Of a stretch of 64,000 bases of DNA, positions 52,192-60,789 are shown piece after piece. The DNA is from Melghirimyces thermohalophilus (GTDB lineage: Bacteria; Bacillota; Bacilli; Thermoactinomycetales; DSM-45169). The position numbers were made by a program, and so were the translations under genes. The notes under the pieces are model-generated. The model ran no database searches and was not told where the DNA came from. It saw nothing but the letters and a program-made list of their open reading frames with translations. Each line of letters opens with the position of its first letter. The first letter of the stretch is position 1. The DNA is taken from positions 62,001-126,000 of the forward strand of contig NZ_FMZA01000006.1 in NCBI RefSeq assembly GCF_900102685.1, given 5' to 3'.

Positions 52192-53160
52192 TTGAAACGC
52201 TTATGGATAGGTCTCGTCTTTTTTATGTTCCTGGCCGCTCTCTCCGCTTATGTCTTTATAGATCATGATTCCGAGGCGGATGCCGATAAGCTGGGCCATC
52301 CCCAGGTAGGGGAAACGGCTGCCGGGGAGAGCAAACCGAAGGATCCCTTTCAAAGTACTGACGGCAAAATCATCGATAAACGACAGATTTCTACAGATGC
52401 AGCATTCCGGAAAAAGGTGGAGTTGTTCCAGATCCGCTATATGAGTGAAGGCGTAGAAGTGGCGGGATTTCTGGCGAAACCAAGGAAGGTGAAACAGCCG
52501 CTTCCAGTGATTATCTATAATCGCGGCGGGATCGTAGACAGCAGTCAGATCGGGGAGAAAACACTGAAACATATCGTCAAGCTCTCTTCCCGGGGATATG
52601 TGGTGGCAGCCTCCCAGTACAGAGGTTACGGAAGCAGCGCCGGCACGCGGGATATTGCCGGAAAAGATGTCCAGGACGTGATCAATTTGATTACGCTGGT
52701 GGAGAGCTTGCCTTATGCGGCTGGAGACCAAAAGGTGATGCTCGGGTTCTCTCGAGGCGGGATGATGACTTATATGGCCATCCGGGAGGGAGCGGATATA
52801 CGGGCAGCTGCGGTAGTAGGCGGCGTCACGGATTTAACGGACCTGTACAAACATAGTGGGGACGCCTTTCAAAACCCGCTGAACCGGTGGGTCGGAGATC
52901 CACTGCTGGATGAGGAGGAGTACATAAAACGTTCCGCAGTGGAATGGCCGGAAAAGCTGAAGGTTCCCCTTCTCCTCATGCACGGGTTGGGAGACCGGAC
53001 GGTATCGCCGGAGCAATCGCAACGGTTGGCCGAGCAGTTGACGCGACTGGGTTATGAACATCGTCTCGTGTTAATCCCCGGGGGCAGCCACTATCTGTAC
53101 TCCCACCCGGATAGACGGGATCAGGAGATTCTTAATTGGTTCGCCCAGTATCTTCCCTAG
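52192..53160 (+). CDS. Alpha/beta hydrolase, prolyl-oligopeptidase type, membrane-anchored
   Basis: A 322-residue enzyme with an N-terminal membrane anchor or signal (about 4-24), a linker, then an alpha/beta hydrolase domain. The catalytic triad is visible: Ser in MLGFSRGGMMTYMAI, Asp in MHGLGDRTVSPEQ and His in IPGGSHYLYSHP. VIIYNRGGIVDS holds the oxyanion loop. Start is TTG at 52192 behind GGGGGAACG. Probably acts outside the membrane on a peptide or ester; substrate unknown. Confidence 0.85.
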   Translation: MKRLWIGLVFFMFLAALSAYVFIDHDSEADADKLGHPQVGETAAGESKPKDPFQSTDGKIIDKRQISTDAAFRKKVELFQIRYMSEGVEVAGFLAKPRKVKQPLPVIIYNRGGIVDSSQIGEKTLKHIVKLSSRGYVVAASQYRGYGSSAGTRDIAGKDVQDVINLITLVESLPYAAGDQKVMLGFSRGGMMTYMAIREGADIRAAAVVGGVTDLTDLYKHSGDAFQNPLNRWVGDPLLDEEEYIKRSAVEWPEKLKVPLLLMHGLGDRTVSPEQSQRLAEQLTRLGYEHRLVLIPGGSHYLYSHPDRRDQEILNWFAQYLP

Positions 53161-53258
53161 ATGCCACGTATGATGCCGGGGTCAAGGAATGGCCTCCGCC
53201 CTTTCCTGCAGCAGATATTTGGCACAAAGTCCCGTGGATCAGCATGGAAGTGGAAGAG

Positions 53259-53287
53259 TTCGGGTAAAATACCATCGCTTTTATGAT
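53259..53287 (+). promoter_or_regulatory. Putative promoter of phnDEC
   Basis: TTCGGG (53259-53264) and TATGAT (53282-53287) with a 17-base spacer. The -35 is weak, so an activator such as PhoP is possible, but I see no clear Pho box. Confidence 0.35.
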
Positions 53288-53315
53288 AGGAGTAAGATGG
53301 AAGGGAGTGAACGCA

Positions 53316-54209
53316 ATGAAGATGAGGCGCCTGATTCTCTTGTTAAGCGCACTGACGTTGATCGTCTCTATAGCTGGGTGTGGCAACGGCGAGGAAGAAG
53401 AGCCATTTCAAGTGGGGGTGGTTCCTGCTCAGAATAAAGGCGACATGAAACAGGCGATGGACAAGCTGGAGAAAAAGCTTTCTGACGGAATCAACCGGCC
53501 GGTGGAGATCAAGATCCATTCCGATTATCAGGCCGTGGTGGAAGCTTTAAAATATAAGAAGATGGATATGGCCTTCCTCGGTCCGCTCACCTTCGTCCAG
53601 GCCCGGAATGCCACGGGGGTGAACGCCATCGTCACGCAGTTGATCGACGGCAAACCCTACTACCACTCGTATATCATCGTTCCGGAGGATTCTGAGCTGG
53701 ACTCGATGGAGGAACTGGTGAAGAACAGTGAAAACGTGCGGTTTGCCTTTGGCGATCCCAACTCCACATCCGGCTCCTTGATACCCAGTATCGCACTGAA
53801 AGAGCGCGGGGTGTTTCAAAGCAACCAAAAGCATCAATTTCAGGAGCTCACCTTTACCGGATCCCATGATGTGACCGCCCTGTCGATCCAGAACAAAAAA
53901 TACGATGCCGGGGCCATCGACAGTGCCATTTACGACCAATTGGCAGAGAGCGGAAAAATCGATAAAGATCGCATCCGGATCATCTGGAAATCGGAAAAGC
54001 TATTCCAGTATCCCTGGGCGGTTCAAAAAGAGGTGGATCAACAGACCGTCGACCAGCTGCGAAAAACCTTTCTCTCGATTAAAGATCCGGAGATTTTAAA
54101 TGTCTTCGGTGCCAGCGCCTTTACCAAAGCGGAAAACAGCGACTATGAAACGATCCGAAAGGCGGCGAAGGAAGCGGGGCGCCTTGAGGTAGGCAGCACG
54201 GGTGAGTGA
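53316..54209 (+). CDS. phnD: Phosphonate/phosphite ABC transporter binding lipoprotein
   Basis: A 297-residue lipoprotein (lipobox SIAGC, Cys23 region) of the PhnD/PtxB family. FQVGVVPAQNKGDMKQAMDKL, MDMAFLGPLTFVQA and FGDPNSTSGSLIPS (anion-binding loop) are the family hallmarks. It captures phosphonate, phosphite or related anions outside the cell. The ATG at 53316 follows GGAAGGGAG. Its stop touches the permease start (TGATG). Confidence 0.9.
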   Translation: MKMRRLILLLSALTLIVSIAGCGNGEEEEPFQVGVVPAQNKGDMKQAMDKLEKKLSDGINRPVEIKIHSDYQAVVEALKYKKMDMAFLGPLTFVQARNATGVNAIVTQLIDGKPYYHSYIIVPEDSELDSMEELVKNSENVRFAFGDPNSTSGSLIPSIALKERGVFQSNQKHQFQELTFTGSHDVTALSIQNKKYDAGAIDSAIYDQLAESGKIDKDRIRIIWKSEKLFQYPWAVQKEVDQQTVDQLRKTFLSIKDPEILNVFGASAFTKAENSDYETIRKAAKEAGRLEVGSTGE

Positions 54210-54967
54210 TGATGGCCGTGCGTAGAAAAGTGCTTCTGACGTTGCTGTTGGTGCTGGTTGCCGTTATTTTCAGTGTGCAGGATGCAGAGCTGAACTTCGG
54301 AGAGATCGGGGAATTATCTAATTCCGCCGATTTTTTGGCTCAGATGTGGCCCCTCGATTTTTCCATGCTGGGTCATTCTCTGGAGGAAACCCTGATCACC
54401 GTGGAGATCGCCTTCCTGGGTACTTTGGCAGGATTGGTGGTCTCTTTTCCGCTAGCTTTTCTTGCCGCCAGAAACACCTCTCCCCATCCCACGGTGTACA
54501 ATGGTGTGCGCTCTTTTCTCACCTTTCTTCGCTCGGTTCCGGAATTAGTGCTGGCTTTGATCTTCGTTCCCACCTTTGGGCTGGAGCCGTTGACGGTGAT
54601 CATGGCCCTCTTTTTGCATAATGGGGCCGTATTGGGCAAACTGTTGTCCGAACTGGTGGAGGCGGCGGAACCAGGCCCCCAGGAAGCGGTCGCCTCTACT
54701 GGAGCCCGGGGTGTTTTGGTTGCTCTTTACGGGATCGTGCCCCAGATCTTTCCCAACATCCTCTCCCATTCTTTTTACCGTTTTGAAGTCGGGGTCCGTT
54801 CCTCCCTCTTGTTCGGGGCGATCGGGGCCGGAGGGATCGGGGATGTGTTGTATCTCCACTTTAAAACCTTTGAGTATGCTGCGATGGCGGTGGATGTGCT
54901 GTTGATCATGGTCCTGATCTGGTTTTTGGATTATATGGGTTCTTACTTCCGGGCAAAGGTGATCTGA
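54209..54967 (+). CDS. phnE: Phosphonate-type ABC permease
   Basis: A 252-residue membrane permease with six helices and the EAA-type loop EAVASTGARGVLVALYGIVPQIFPNILSHSFYRFE. The PhnE signature RSVPELVLALIFVPTFGLEPL is present. Start and binding-protein stop overlap. Only one permease gene is present, so it acts as a homodimer. Confidence 0.92.
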   Translation: MMAVRRKVLLTLLLVLVAVIFSVQDAELNFGEIGELSNSADFLAQMWPLDFSMLGHSLEETLITVEIAFLGTLAGLVVSFPLAFLAARNTSPHPTVYNGVRSFLTFLRSVPELVLALIFVPTFGLEPLTVIMALFLHNGAVLGKLLSELVEAAEPGPQEAVASTGARGVLVALYGIVPQIFPNILSHSFYRFEVGVRSSLLFGAIGAGGIGDVLYLHFKTFEYAAMAVDVLLIMVLIWFLDYMGSYFRAKVI

Positions 54968-54968
54968 G

Positions 54969-55712
54969 ATGCTGCAATTTGTTGATGTCAGCAAACGATA
55001 CGCCCATGGTGCTCCCCTCGCTCTGTCGCAGGTTTCCCTGGACGTGGCAGAAGGGGAGTTTGTGGTGGTGTTGGGGCGGAGCGGGGCCGGAAAATCGACG
55101 CTGATCCGATGCGCCAACGGCTTGGTTTCACCCTCTTCCGGGGAGGTACGCTGGAACGGACGCAGCGTCACCGCAGCGCGCCATCGGGAGTTGTTGGACC
55201 TCCGCTCGGAAATGGGCATGATCTTTCAGCAGTTCCACCTGATCGACCGCCTCGATGTGCAGACCAACGTTATGGTGGGCCGGTTTCACGACCTCCCCTT
55301 GTGGCGCGTGCTGATCGGTTCTTTTCCGGCGGAGGTACGGGAACAGGCCCGGCAAGCCCTGGCTCGGGTGGGGATCGATCACCTGGCGGAACAACGGGCC
55401 GACGGCCTGAGCGGCGGACAGCAACAGCGAGTGGCCATCGCCCGGGTGCTGATGCAGCGGCCAAAGCTGCTGTTGGGAGACGAGCCGGTGGCCAGCCTCG
55501 ATCCGGTCACCGCCGATGTGATCCTGAAGCTCTTGAAAGAGATCCACCAGCAGGAGCGGATGACCACGCTGCTCAACCTTCACGACGTCCGCCTTGCCAA
55601 ACAGGTGGCCACCCGCATCGTCGGCATCCGCTCCGGCCGGGTTGTTTTTGACGGCCCCCCCGACCAAGTGGATGACGCCCGCATCCGGGAGATCTATGGC
55701 GCCGCGGAATGA
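54969..55712 (+). CDS. phnC: Phosphonate-type ABC ATPase
   Basis: A 247-residue ATPase: Walker A GRSGAGKST, Q-loop IFQQFHLIDRLDVQTNVMVG, signature LSGGQQQR, Walker B LLLGDEPVASLD and H-loop LLNLHDV. It begins one base after the permease stop. Gene order D-E-C is a rotation of the usual C-D-E. No phosphonate lyase, hydrolase or phosphite dehydrogenase gene follows, so the imported compound is uncertain. Notably GC-richer than the neighbours. Confidence 0.93.
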   Translation: MLQFVDVSKRYAHGAPLALSQVSLDVAEGEFVVVLGRSGAGKSTLIRCANGLVSPSSGEVRWNGRSVTAARHRELLDLRSEMGMIFQQFHLIDRLDVQTNVMVGRFHDLPLWRVLIGSFPAEVREQARQALARVGIDHLAEQRADGLSGGQQQRVAIARVLMQRPKLLLGDEPVASLDPVTADVILKLLKEIHQQERMTTLLNLHDVRLAKQVATRIVGIRSGRVVFDGPPDQVDDARIREIYGAAE

Positions 55713-55731
55713 GTGAATGGTAGATATAGCG

Positions 55732-55755
55732 AAAACCCGCCAAATGGCGGGTTTT
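55732..55755 (+). terminator. Terminator after phnC
   Basis: AAAACCCGCC-AAAT-GGCGGGTTTT followed by T. Confidence 0.92.
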
Positions 55756-55819
55756 TATATGGAAACGTTTTTGTGGATTTAAAATAAAACGCTTTCTCCA
55801 CTAAAGGGGGTGGTTTTAA

Positions 55820-56047
55820 ATGGAAACTTACAAATTGTATCCAGCGGAAGAATATCAGTCTTTGTTGTTTGCGAAGGATGAGGTTCAATAAATGGTATGA
55901 TTCATACTGGGGAATACCCGTCAATAATTTATGGACTCCATATATGCTTTTGTTGAGGAAGGATCAGAGTTGGATCAATTCGATGATGGGGTGATCACCT
56001 CCATCGATAAACACGAGTGTATTGATGAGCGGGTTAAGAAGCAATAG
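55820..56047 (+). pseudogene. Decayed hypothetical gene
   Basis: An ATG at 55820 behind AAGGGGGTGG opens METYKLYPAEEYQSLLFAKD, then stops. Another frame continues RFNKWYDSYWGIPVNNLWTPY, and the first frame resumes as DSIYAFVEEGSELDQFDDG to a stop at 56047. Two compensating frame changes would restore a protein of about 75 residues. Family unknown. The remaining 56048-56262 shows no gene. Confidence 0.45.
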
Positions 56048-56262
56048 AAAAAATAGAAGTTCAGTAGGATCTATTCCTTTCGCAGAAGACCTTCCAGCTG
56101 AACTCATCATCCCGATACTTCCCCCTTCCGACTAAATTAGATAAAAGGTCCGGTGTTCATCGGCTGGCGGGTTTGATACATTGGGTCATGTATTGATTCT
56201 CGTCATAACATAGGGGCTCCCGCACCGAGAAACCTGTGGATGGTAAAAGGAGCGAATGGGTG

Positions 56263-57255
56263 ATGTTGGATTCGATTATATTGATTCCTCTGGCGGTTTC
56301 CTTCGGACTGGGGTTGATACTGGGCCCCCTGGTGATCCCGATTCTGCGCCGGCTGAAGTTTGGGCAAGCGATCCGGGCGGAAGGGCCTCAAGGACATCAA
56401 AAAAAGGCCGGTACGCCTACGATGGGCGGAGTCATTTTTATGATGGCCCTGGTGCTGACGTCGATCCCTATTGGGAACGCCGTTCACGCCGGCTTGTCCG
56501 ATCTATTTTTTCTGCTGTTTGCCATGCTGGGATACGGCATCCTGGGCTTTATGGATGATTACATCAAGGCTGTCATGCGCCGAAATCTAGGCTTGACTGC
56601 CGGACAGAAGCTGTTGGGACAGGTGTTTATCGGAGTGGTGCTGTTCTGGATCCTGTGGCAGGTTCGGGTGGTAAGGGGCAGCCAGGAGGCGATCTCCAGC
56701 ATCGGGATTCCTGGTACCGACCTCTCCTTGGAATTAAATTGGTTGTATTTTCCTTTGTTGGTGCTGATCATGATCGCCGCCTCCAATGCAGTCAACCTGA
56801 CAGATGGACTGGACGGGCTGGTGGCAGGGACCGCGGCGATTGCTTATGGGGCTTACGCCATCATCGGCATGGTTCAAAACAACGTGGGCGTGGTCATCTT
56901 TTCCACCTGTGTCTCCGGTACTCTTCTCGCCTTTCTGGTGTTTAACGCCAATCCGGCCAAGGTGTTTATGGGGGATACCGGCTCCCTCGCTTTGGGAGGC
57001 GGGCTGGCGGCACTGGCGGTGGTTACCAAAACGGAGCTGCTCCTCTTGATTGTCGGCGGGGTGTTTGTCGTCGAAACCTTGTCGGTCATGATCCAGGTGA
57101 TCGCTTTCAAATTTCGGGGGAAGCGGATCTTTCGTATGAGCCCGCTTCACCATCATTTTGAACTGAAAGGTTGGTCGGAATGGCGGGTAGTGGCTACCTT
57201 TTGGTTCGCCGGTTTTCTGTGCGCCGTCTTGGGGATCATTCTATTTATTATCTGA
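56263..57255 (+). CDS. mraY: Phospho-N-acetylmuramoyl-pentapeptide transferase (solitary)
   Basis: Makes lipid I from UDP-MurNAc-pentapeptide and undecaprenyl phosphate at the inner face of the membrane. 330 residues, ten membrane helices. Diagnostic motifs: GHQKKAGTPTMGG, FMDDYIK with the catalytic Asp pair, NAVNLTDGLDGL, NANPAKVFMGDTGSLALGG and SPLHHHFELKGWSEW (the HHH loop). All active-site residues are intact. Start ATG at 56263 (GTG at 56260 possible) with AAAGGAG. It is not flanked by murE, murF, murD or ftsW as in a dcw cluster, so it is likely a second copy or a relocated gene. Confidence 0.93.
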   Translation: MLDSIILIPLAVSFGLGLILGPLVIPILRRLKFGQAIRAEGPQGHQKKAGTPTMGGVIFMMALVLTSIPIGNAVHAGLSDLFFLLFAMLGYGILGFMDDYIKAVMRRNLGLTAGQKLLGQVFIGVVLFWILWQVRVVRGSQEAISSIGIPGTDLSLELNWLYFPLLVLIMIAASNAVNLTDGLDGLVAGTAAIAYGAYAIIGMVQNNVGVVIFSTCVSGTLLAFLVFNANPAKVFMGDTGSLALGGGLAALAVVTKTELLLLIVGGVFVVETLSVMIQVIAFKFRGKRIFRMSPLHHHFELKGWSEWRVVATFWFAGFLCAVLGIILFII

Positions 57256-57261
57256 ACATCG

Positions 57262-57299
57262 AAAAAGAGTTTCGGCCTCGGTGGCGAAACTCTTTTTTT
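57262..57299. terminator. Bidirectional terminator between mraY and aarF
   Basis: AAAAAGAGTTTCG / CGAAACTCTTTTT stem with ten-base loop and A/T runs on both sides. Confidence 0.88.
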
Positions 57300-57308
57300 A
57301 AAAGGGAC

Positions 57309-58985
57309 CTACAACCGGCCCGATTTGTAGATGGAATAGATCAGCCACATCAGCATAAATACAGCGATCACAAAGCCGATTTCGATGGCGGGTACTTTCC
57401 ACAGCAGGGTTTGTTGCCGGGTCAGTGAGGAACCGATGATTAGTCCACACATGATGATACTGAATGAGAGGAGAACGATACTGTAGGACAGCCGGTTGAC
57501 GATTTGGTCTAGTTTTTGCAGGAAGAGATTGAGCCGGGGAACGCCTACGTCTACCTGTACCCGCCCTTTTTTCATGTTTTCCGCTAGCTGGCGCAAGTGC
57601 TTGGGAAGTTCCAGCAAGCTTTCACCGAAATCGAAGGCATGTTTCCAGGTTTCCTGAGTGATTCGCCGGGGATGGAACCGTTGTTTGATTAGCTGTTCAC
57701 CAAAGGGGCGGGTGATCCGGGTGATATTGATTTCCGGGTCTAGCCTCTTCACAAGGCCTTCCAGGGAGAGGATGGTTTTTCCCAACAGGGTCAAGTCGGC
57801 AGGGATCTGGATCCGGTAGCGATAAGCTAGATCAAACAAATCCTTCACCGCTTCCCCGATACTGATGTCGGAGAGAGTGATGTCGTAGTATTTATCGCCT
57901 AATTCGTCCACGTCGAGCCAAAATTGTTCCCGGTCGATGTCATCAGGCACGATGCCCATCCGCAGCATGGCGCGAACCGCGCCTTCGGTGTTGCGGTGCA
58001 TCATGGCGATCACCATTGACGAAAAGTGGCGTTTCATCTCCGGGCTGAGGCGACCGACCATACCGAAATCGATAAAGGCAATGCGGTTTCCCGGAAGGGC
58101 GAACAGGTTGCCCGGATGGGGATCCCCGTGAAAAAAACCTTCCAACAGGATCTGGCGGAAGATGGCCTGCACCAACCGTTCGGAAAGAACTTTTCGATCT
58201 AAACCGGCTTCCTCCAACCCCTCTGGGGAGCTGAGCCGGATGCCGTGCACATATTCCATGGTTAGAATGCGGTGGGTGGTCAGCTCCCAGTCCACCTGAG
58301 GAACCACCACTGGATCCTCTTCTCTGAACTGGTTACGAATCTTTTCCATGTGGCGGGCTTCCGCAGTAAAGTCCAACTCCTGCCGGACGGCTTTACTCAG
58401 CTCCTCCACCATTTTTCCGATCTGATAATGCTCTCCCCATTCCAGTCGCTGTTCGGCAATGGAAGCCAACTCCCGTAGAATCGCCAGATCCCGTTGGACC
58501 AGGCCGGCGATCCCAGGCCGTTGAATTTTAACGGCGACGGCTTCTCCGCTGTGCAGTACAGCACGATGGACTTGGCCGATGGATGCGGCAGCGATCGCTT
58601 CTTCGTCGAAGGTGGAAAAGAACTGGGTGTAGTCTCCCAACTCCTGCTCCAGTACCTTTTGAACCTCTTCAAAGGGTAGAGGGCGAACCTCATCGTGCAG
58701 CTTTTCCAATTGGGCGATCACATGGCTGGGCAAAAGATCGGATCGGGTGCTAGCCACCTGGCCCAGCTTCACGAAGGCCGGGCCAAGTTCTTCCAGCGCT
58801 TCCCGGACGTGCTTACCCACCGAAACGGGGTCTTGGTTGACAGGTTCTGATGCGGCGGGTCTTTTAGGGATGGACAGTTTGGAGAACAGTCCCATCTCGT
58901 CCAGGAGAAAACCGAACCCATGCCGGGCGAAGGTGTAGACGATTTCCCGGTATCGATTGAGGTTCCGCATTTTATTCCTGAGCAT
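57309..58985 (-). CDS. ABC1/UbiB-family atypical kinase
   Basis: A 558-residue membrane-associated atypical kinase (AarF/UbiB family), linked in other organisms to isoprenoid quinone synthesis or lipid metabolism. The hallmark motifs are intact: FVKLGQVASTRSDLLP (KxGQ), AAASIGQVHRAVL with AVKIQRPG, DPHPGN and FIDFGMVG. The last 60 residues contain two membrane helices. Start ATG at 58985 behind AAGGAG. It is 67 bases downstream of the phasin-like gene on the same strand, and the two probably form an operon. Confidence 0.92.
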   Translation of the reverse strand: MLRNKMRNLNRYREIVYTFARHGFGFLLDEMGLFSKLSIPKRPAASEPVNQDPVSVGKHVREALEELGPAFVKLGQVASTRSDLLPSHVIAQLEKLHDEVRPLPFEEVQKVLEQELGDYTQFFSTFDEEAIAAASIGQVHRAVLHSGEAVAVKIQRPGIAGLVQRDLAILRELASIAEQRLEWGEHYQIGKMVEELSKAVRQELDFTAEARHMEKIRNQFREEDPVVVPQVDWELTTHRILTMEYVHGIRLSSPEGLEEAGLDRKVLSERLVQAIFRQILLEGFFHGDPHPGNLFALPGNRIAFIDFGMVGRLSPEMKRHFSSMVIAMMHRNTEGAVRAMLRMGIVPDDIDREQFWLDVDELGDKYYDITLSDISIGEAVKDLFDLAYRYRIQIPADLTLLGKTILSLEGLVKRLDPEINITRITRPFGEQLIKQRFHPRRITQETWKHAFDFGESLLELPKHLRQLAENMKKGRVQVDVGVPRLNLFLQKLDQIVNRLSYSIVLLSFSIIMCGLIIGSSLTRQQTLLWKVPAIEIGFVIAVFMLMWLIYSIYKSGRL

Positions 58986-59052
58986 CTCTCGCACTCCTTA
59001 GCAGCAAGGTGATATCGTTTAACAGGTCATCGCCTCACGTATCCAATTTTAA

Positions 59053-59397
59053 TTAGTCGCCGCGGGTCTCCCTCTCATCCGAGGAACGAACGAGTGGAGA
59101 TAACTTGTCGAGGCGGTGTTCCAGTATCCGAATATGTTGCTCCAGCTGTTCCAGGTCTTCCTGCGTGGCGACCTCCATTTCGTTCAGAATTTTTTTCATC
59201 CGTTCCCGCAGCTGTCGATCCAGTTGTTCTGATTCCTGTTCCCCACGGGTGATCAGTTTGTCCAGGAGTTCCCGGGAGGCTTGGGGGCTGATCTCTCCCC
59301 GTTTCACCAGATCCTTCATCGTTTTTTCCGCACGCTCTTTACTGATCACGGCCAATCCGAGTCCAGCGGTAAACCCTTTTTTCACAAAGTCTCTCAT
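59053..59397 (-). CDS. Phasin-like coiled-coil protein
   Basis: A 114-residue helical protein: short N-terminal hydrophobic helix (FTAGLGLAVIS), then MKDLVKRGEISPQASRELLD and a coiled coil (ATQEDLEQLEQHIRILEHRLDKL). This plan matches the PhaI/phasin-like proteins that commonly precede aarF in Bacillales. In that role it may be a membrane or granule adaptor for the kinase. The ATG at 59397 follows AAAGGAGG. Confidence 0.8.
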   Translation of the reverse strand: MRDFVKKGFTAGLGLAVISKERAEKTMKDLVKRGEISPQASRELLDKLITRGEQESEQLDRQLRERMKKILNEMEVATQEDLEQLEQHIRILEHRLDKLSPLVRSSDERETRGD

Positions 59398-59643
59398 GGC
59401 TCGTTCCTCCTTTATGGTACCATTCACCATGGTCCGCTTGATCCCCTTTTTCCCGGCTTTTCCTGGGAATAATCTCATCACGGAAAAAGTGAGAGATGAC
59501 AGGCGCATAGAATGGGAGAGACCGGTTTAGTCTTTTTTCATACCTGTGTGGATTCCCGGGACCAGCGTTGCGCATCCGTAGGTCGAGGCGTACCGGTGGT
59601 TCCTTTTCTGTTTTGGATCGGCATCTCACGGTCTTTCCCTCGA

Positions 59644-59752
59644 TTGACATGGCGCGTCCCGCGAAGTATATTGGTGACGACCCGCTCCGATCCGAGGGGC
59701 CCGATAAGGACGCCGGAGTGACGGGCCTTTACTCTGGGTAAAGGCCTCTTTT
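59644..59752 (+). promoter_or_regulatory. Promoter and attenuator-like leader
   Basis: TTGACA (59644-59649) and TATATT (59667-59672) with exactly 17 bases between form a strong promoter. The leader then has GGCCCG (59698-59703) pairing with CGGGCC (59722-59727), and GGCCTTTAC (59724-59732) pairing with GTAAAGGCC (59738-59746) followed by TCTTTT. The two stems share GGCC at 59724-59727 and exclude each other. The second stem is a terminator 27 bases before the next gene. No known riboswitch class recognised. Confidence 0.65.
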
Positions 59753-59778
59753 CCTCGATATATATAAGGGGGCGCTTC

Positions 59779-60456
59779 ATGTTTTGGCAGCCGATCAAAC
59801 CGCTGATCGAAAAAATTGAGATCCAACCCAACCCCGGTAACCAGTTAGTGACGATTCAATACATCCCGGAAGAACTGGAGAAAATCGGTGTCGGCACCGA
59901 CGCGGTTGTCGTCCGTCATCCCGCCCATCCCGGGGTCGTCTTTAAAAGGTATGTGAAGGAAAGGGATCAAGTCCGGCAAGACGAGGAGGAGGTTTATCGC
60001 CGTTTGGGCGATTCGCCTTATTTTCCCATCTTCTATGGGTCGGAGGATCATTTTCTCGCTCTCAGTTATGAACAGGGACCGACCCTGTATGAATGTCTAG
60101 TGGAAGGGATCCCGATTCCGGACCGTGTGATCACCGATGTTGAGGAAGCCCGCCAATACGTGCGAAATCAGGGACTCAATCCCCGGGATATCCATCTGAA
60201 AAATGTCTTATTGCAAAATGGCCGCGCCAAGCTATTGGACGTATCCGAATACATGAAACCCGGGGATGATGGCCGGTGGGATCATTTGGTGCAGGGTTAT
60301 CGGTTGTTCTACCCGCTGATCGAGGGACGAAAAATTCCGGTGGATTTGATTGAACAGGTTAAACAGGCGTACTACGACCAAGTGAAAGGGGATGTTTCCC
60401 TGCTCGAGTTCGGCCGCCAGTTTCTTCAATTATGGCGAAACCGAAAACAATCATAA
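59779..60456 (+). CDS. YrzF-like serine/threonine protein kinase family protein
   Basis: A 225-residue protein with a small kinase-like fold. GTDAVVVRHPAHPGVVFKRY holds the beta3 lysine position, LGDSPYFPIFYGSEDHFLALSYEQGPTLYECL the hinge, and LNPRDIHLKNVLLQNGRAKLLDVSEY the catalytic and metal loops (around residues 133-158). Compared with typical kinases, the HxD is replaced by PRDIHLKN and DFG by DVS, as in B. subtilis YrzF/YbdM. Substrate unknown. It has a dedicated promoter and leader. Confidence 0.78.
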   Translation: MFWQPIKPLIEKIEIQPNPGNQLVTIQYIPEELEKIGVGTDAVVVRHPAHPGVVFKRYVKERDQVRQDEEEVYRRLGDSPYFPIFYGSEDHFLALSYEQGPTLYECLVEGIPIPDRVITDVEEARQYVRNQGLNPRDIHLKNVLLQNGRAKLLDVSEYMKPGDDGRWDHLVQGYRLFYPLIEGRKIPVDLIEQVKQAYYDQVKGDVSLLEFGRQFLQLWRNRKQS

Positions 60457-60477
60457 AAACGCCTCGATGGGCGTTTG
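60454..60477 (+). terminator. Terminator after YrzF-like gene
   Basis: AAAACGCC-TCGAT-GGGCGTTT hairpin, weak T run. Confidence 0.6.
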
Positions 60478-60479
60478 CA

Positions 60480-60789
60480 TCACATTTGGTGCACGAGTAA
60501 AGCTATAAGTAAAGCTTCGAGGGAGTGGCGGGAGATCGACAAACATCAGGTCAGCCCCCGCATTAAACGGAACATATTGCAGGACATGATATTCTCTACG
60601 CGGAGTACGAGAAAAGAATCGAAAAAATTGGAAGCGGAAAAAGTCCCGTGAGGATGAATACGAAAAAGCGAAACGAGTGGAAAAAGATGCACGAGATGAA
60701 TGAAACCGTTGCCGTAAGGGACGGTTTTCTTTGTGTACATTTGTTTTTCCCTTGCTATGATAGAGGGGGAGGTAAGATCAAAGGGGGAA
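60480..60789. other. Gene remnant and terminator-like hairpin
   Basis: No intact gene. Lysine- and glutamate-rich fragments appear in several plus-strand frames (VSPRIKRNILQDMIF, then SREDEYEKAKRVEKDARDE with stop near 60703), suggesting a decayed small charged protein. AACCGT / ACGGTT with TTCTTT at about 60702-60733 resembles a terminator. Confidence 0.4.
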
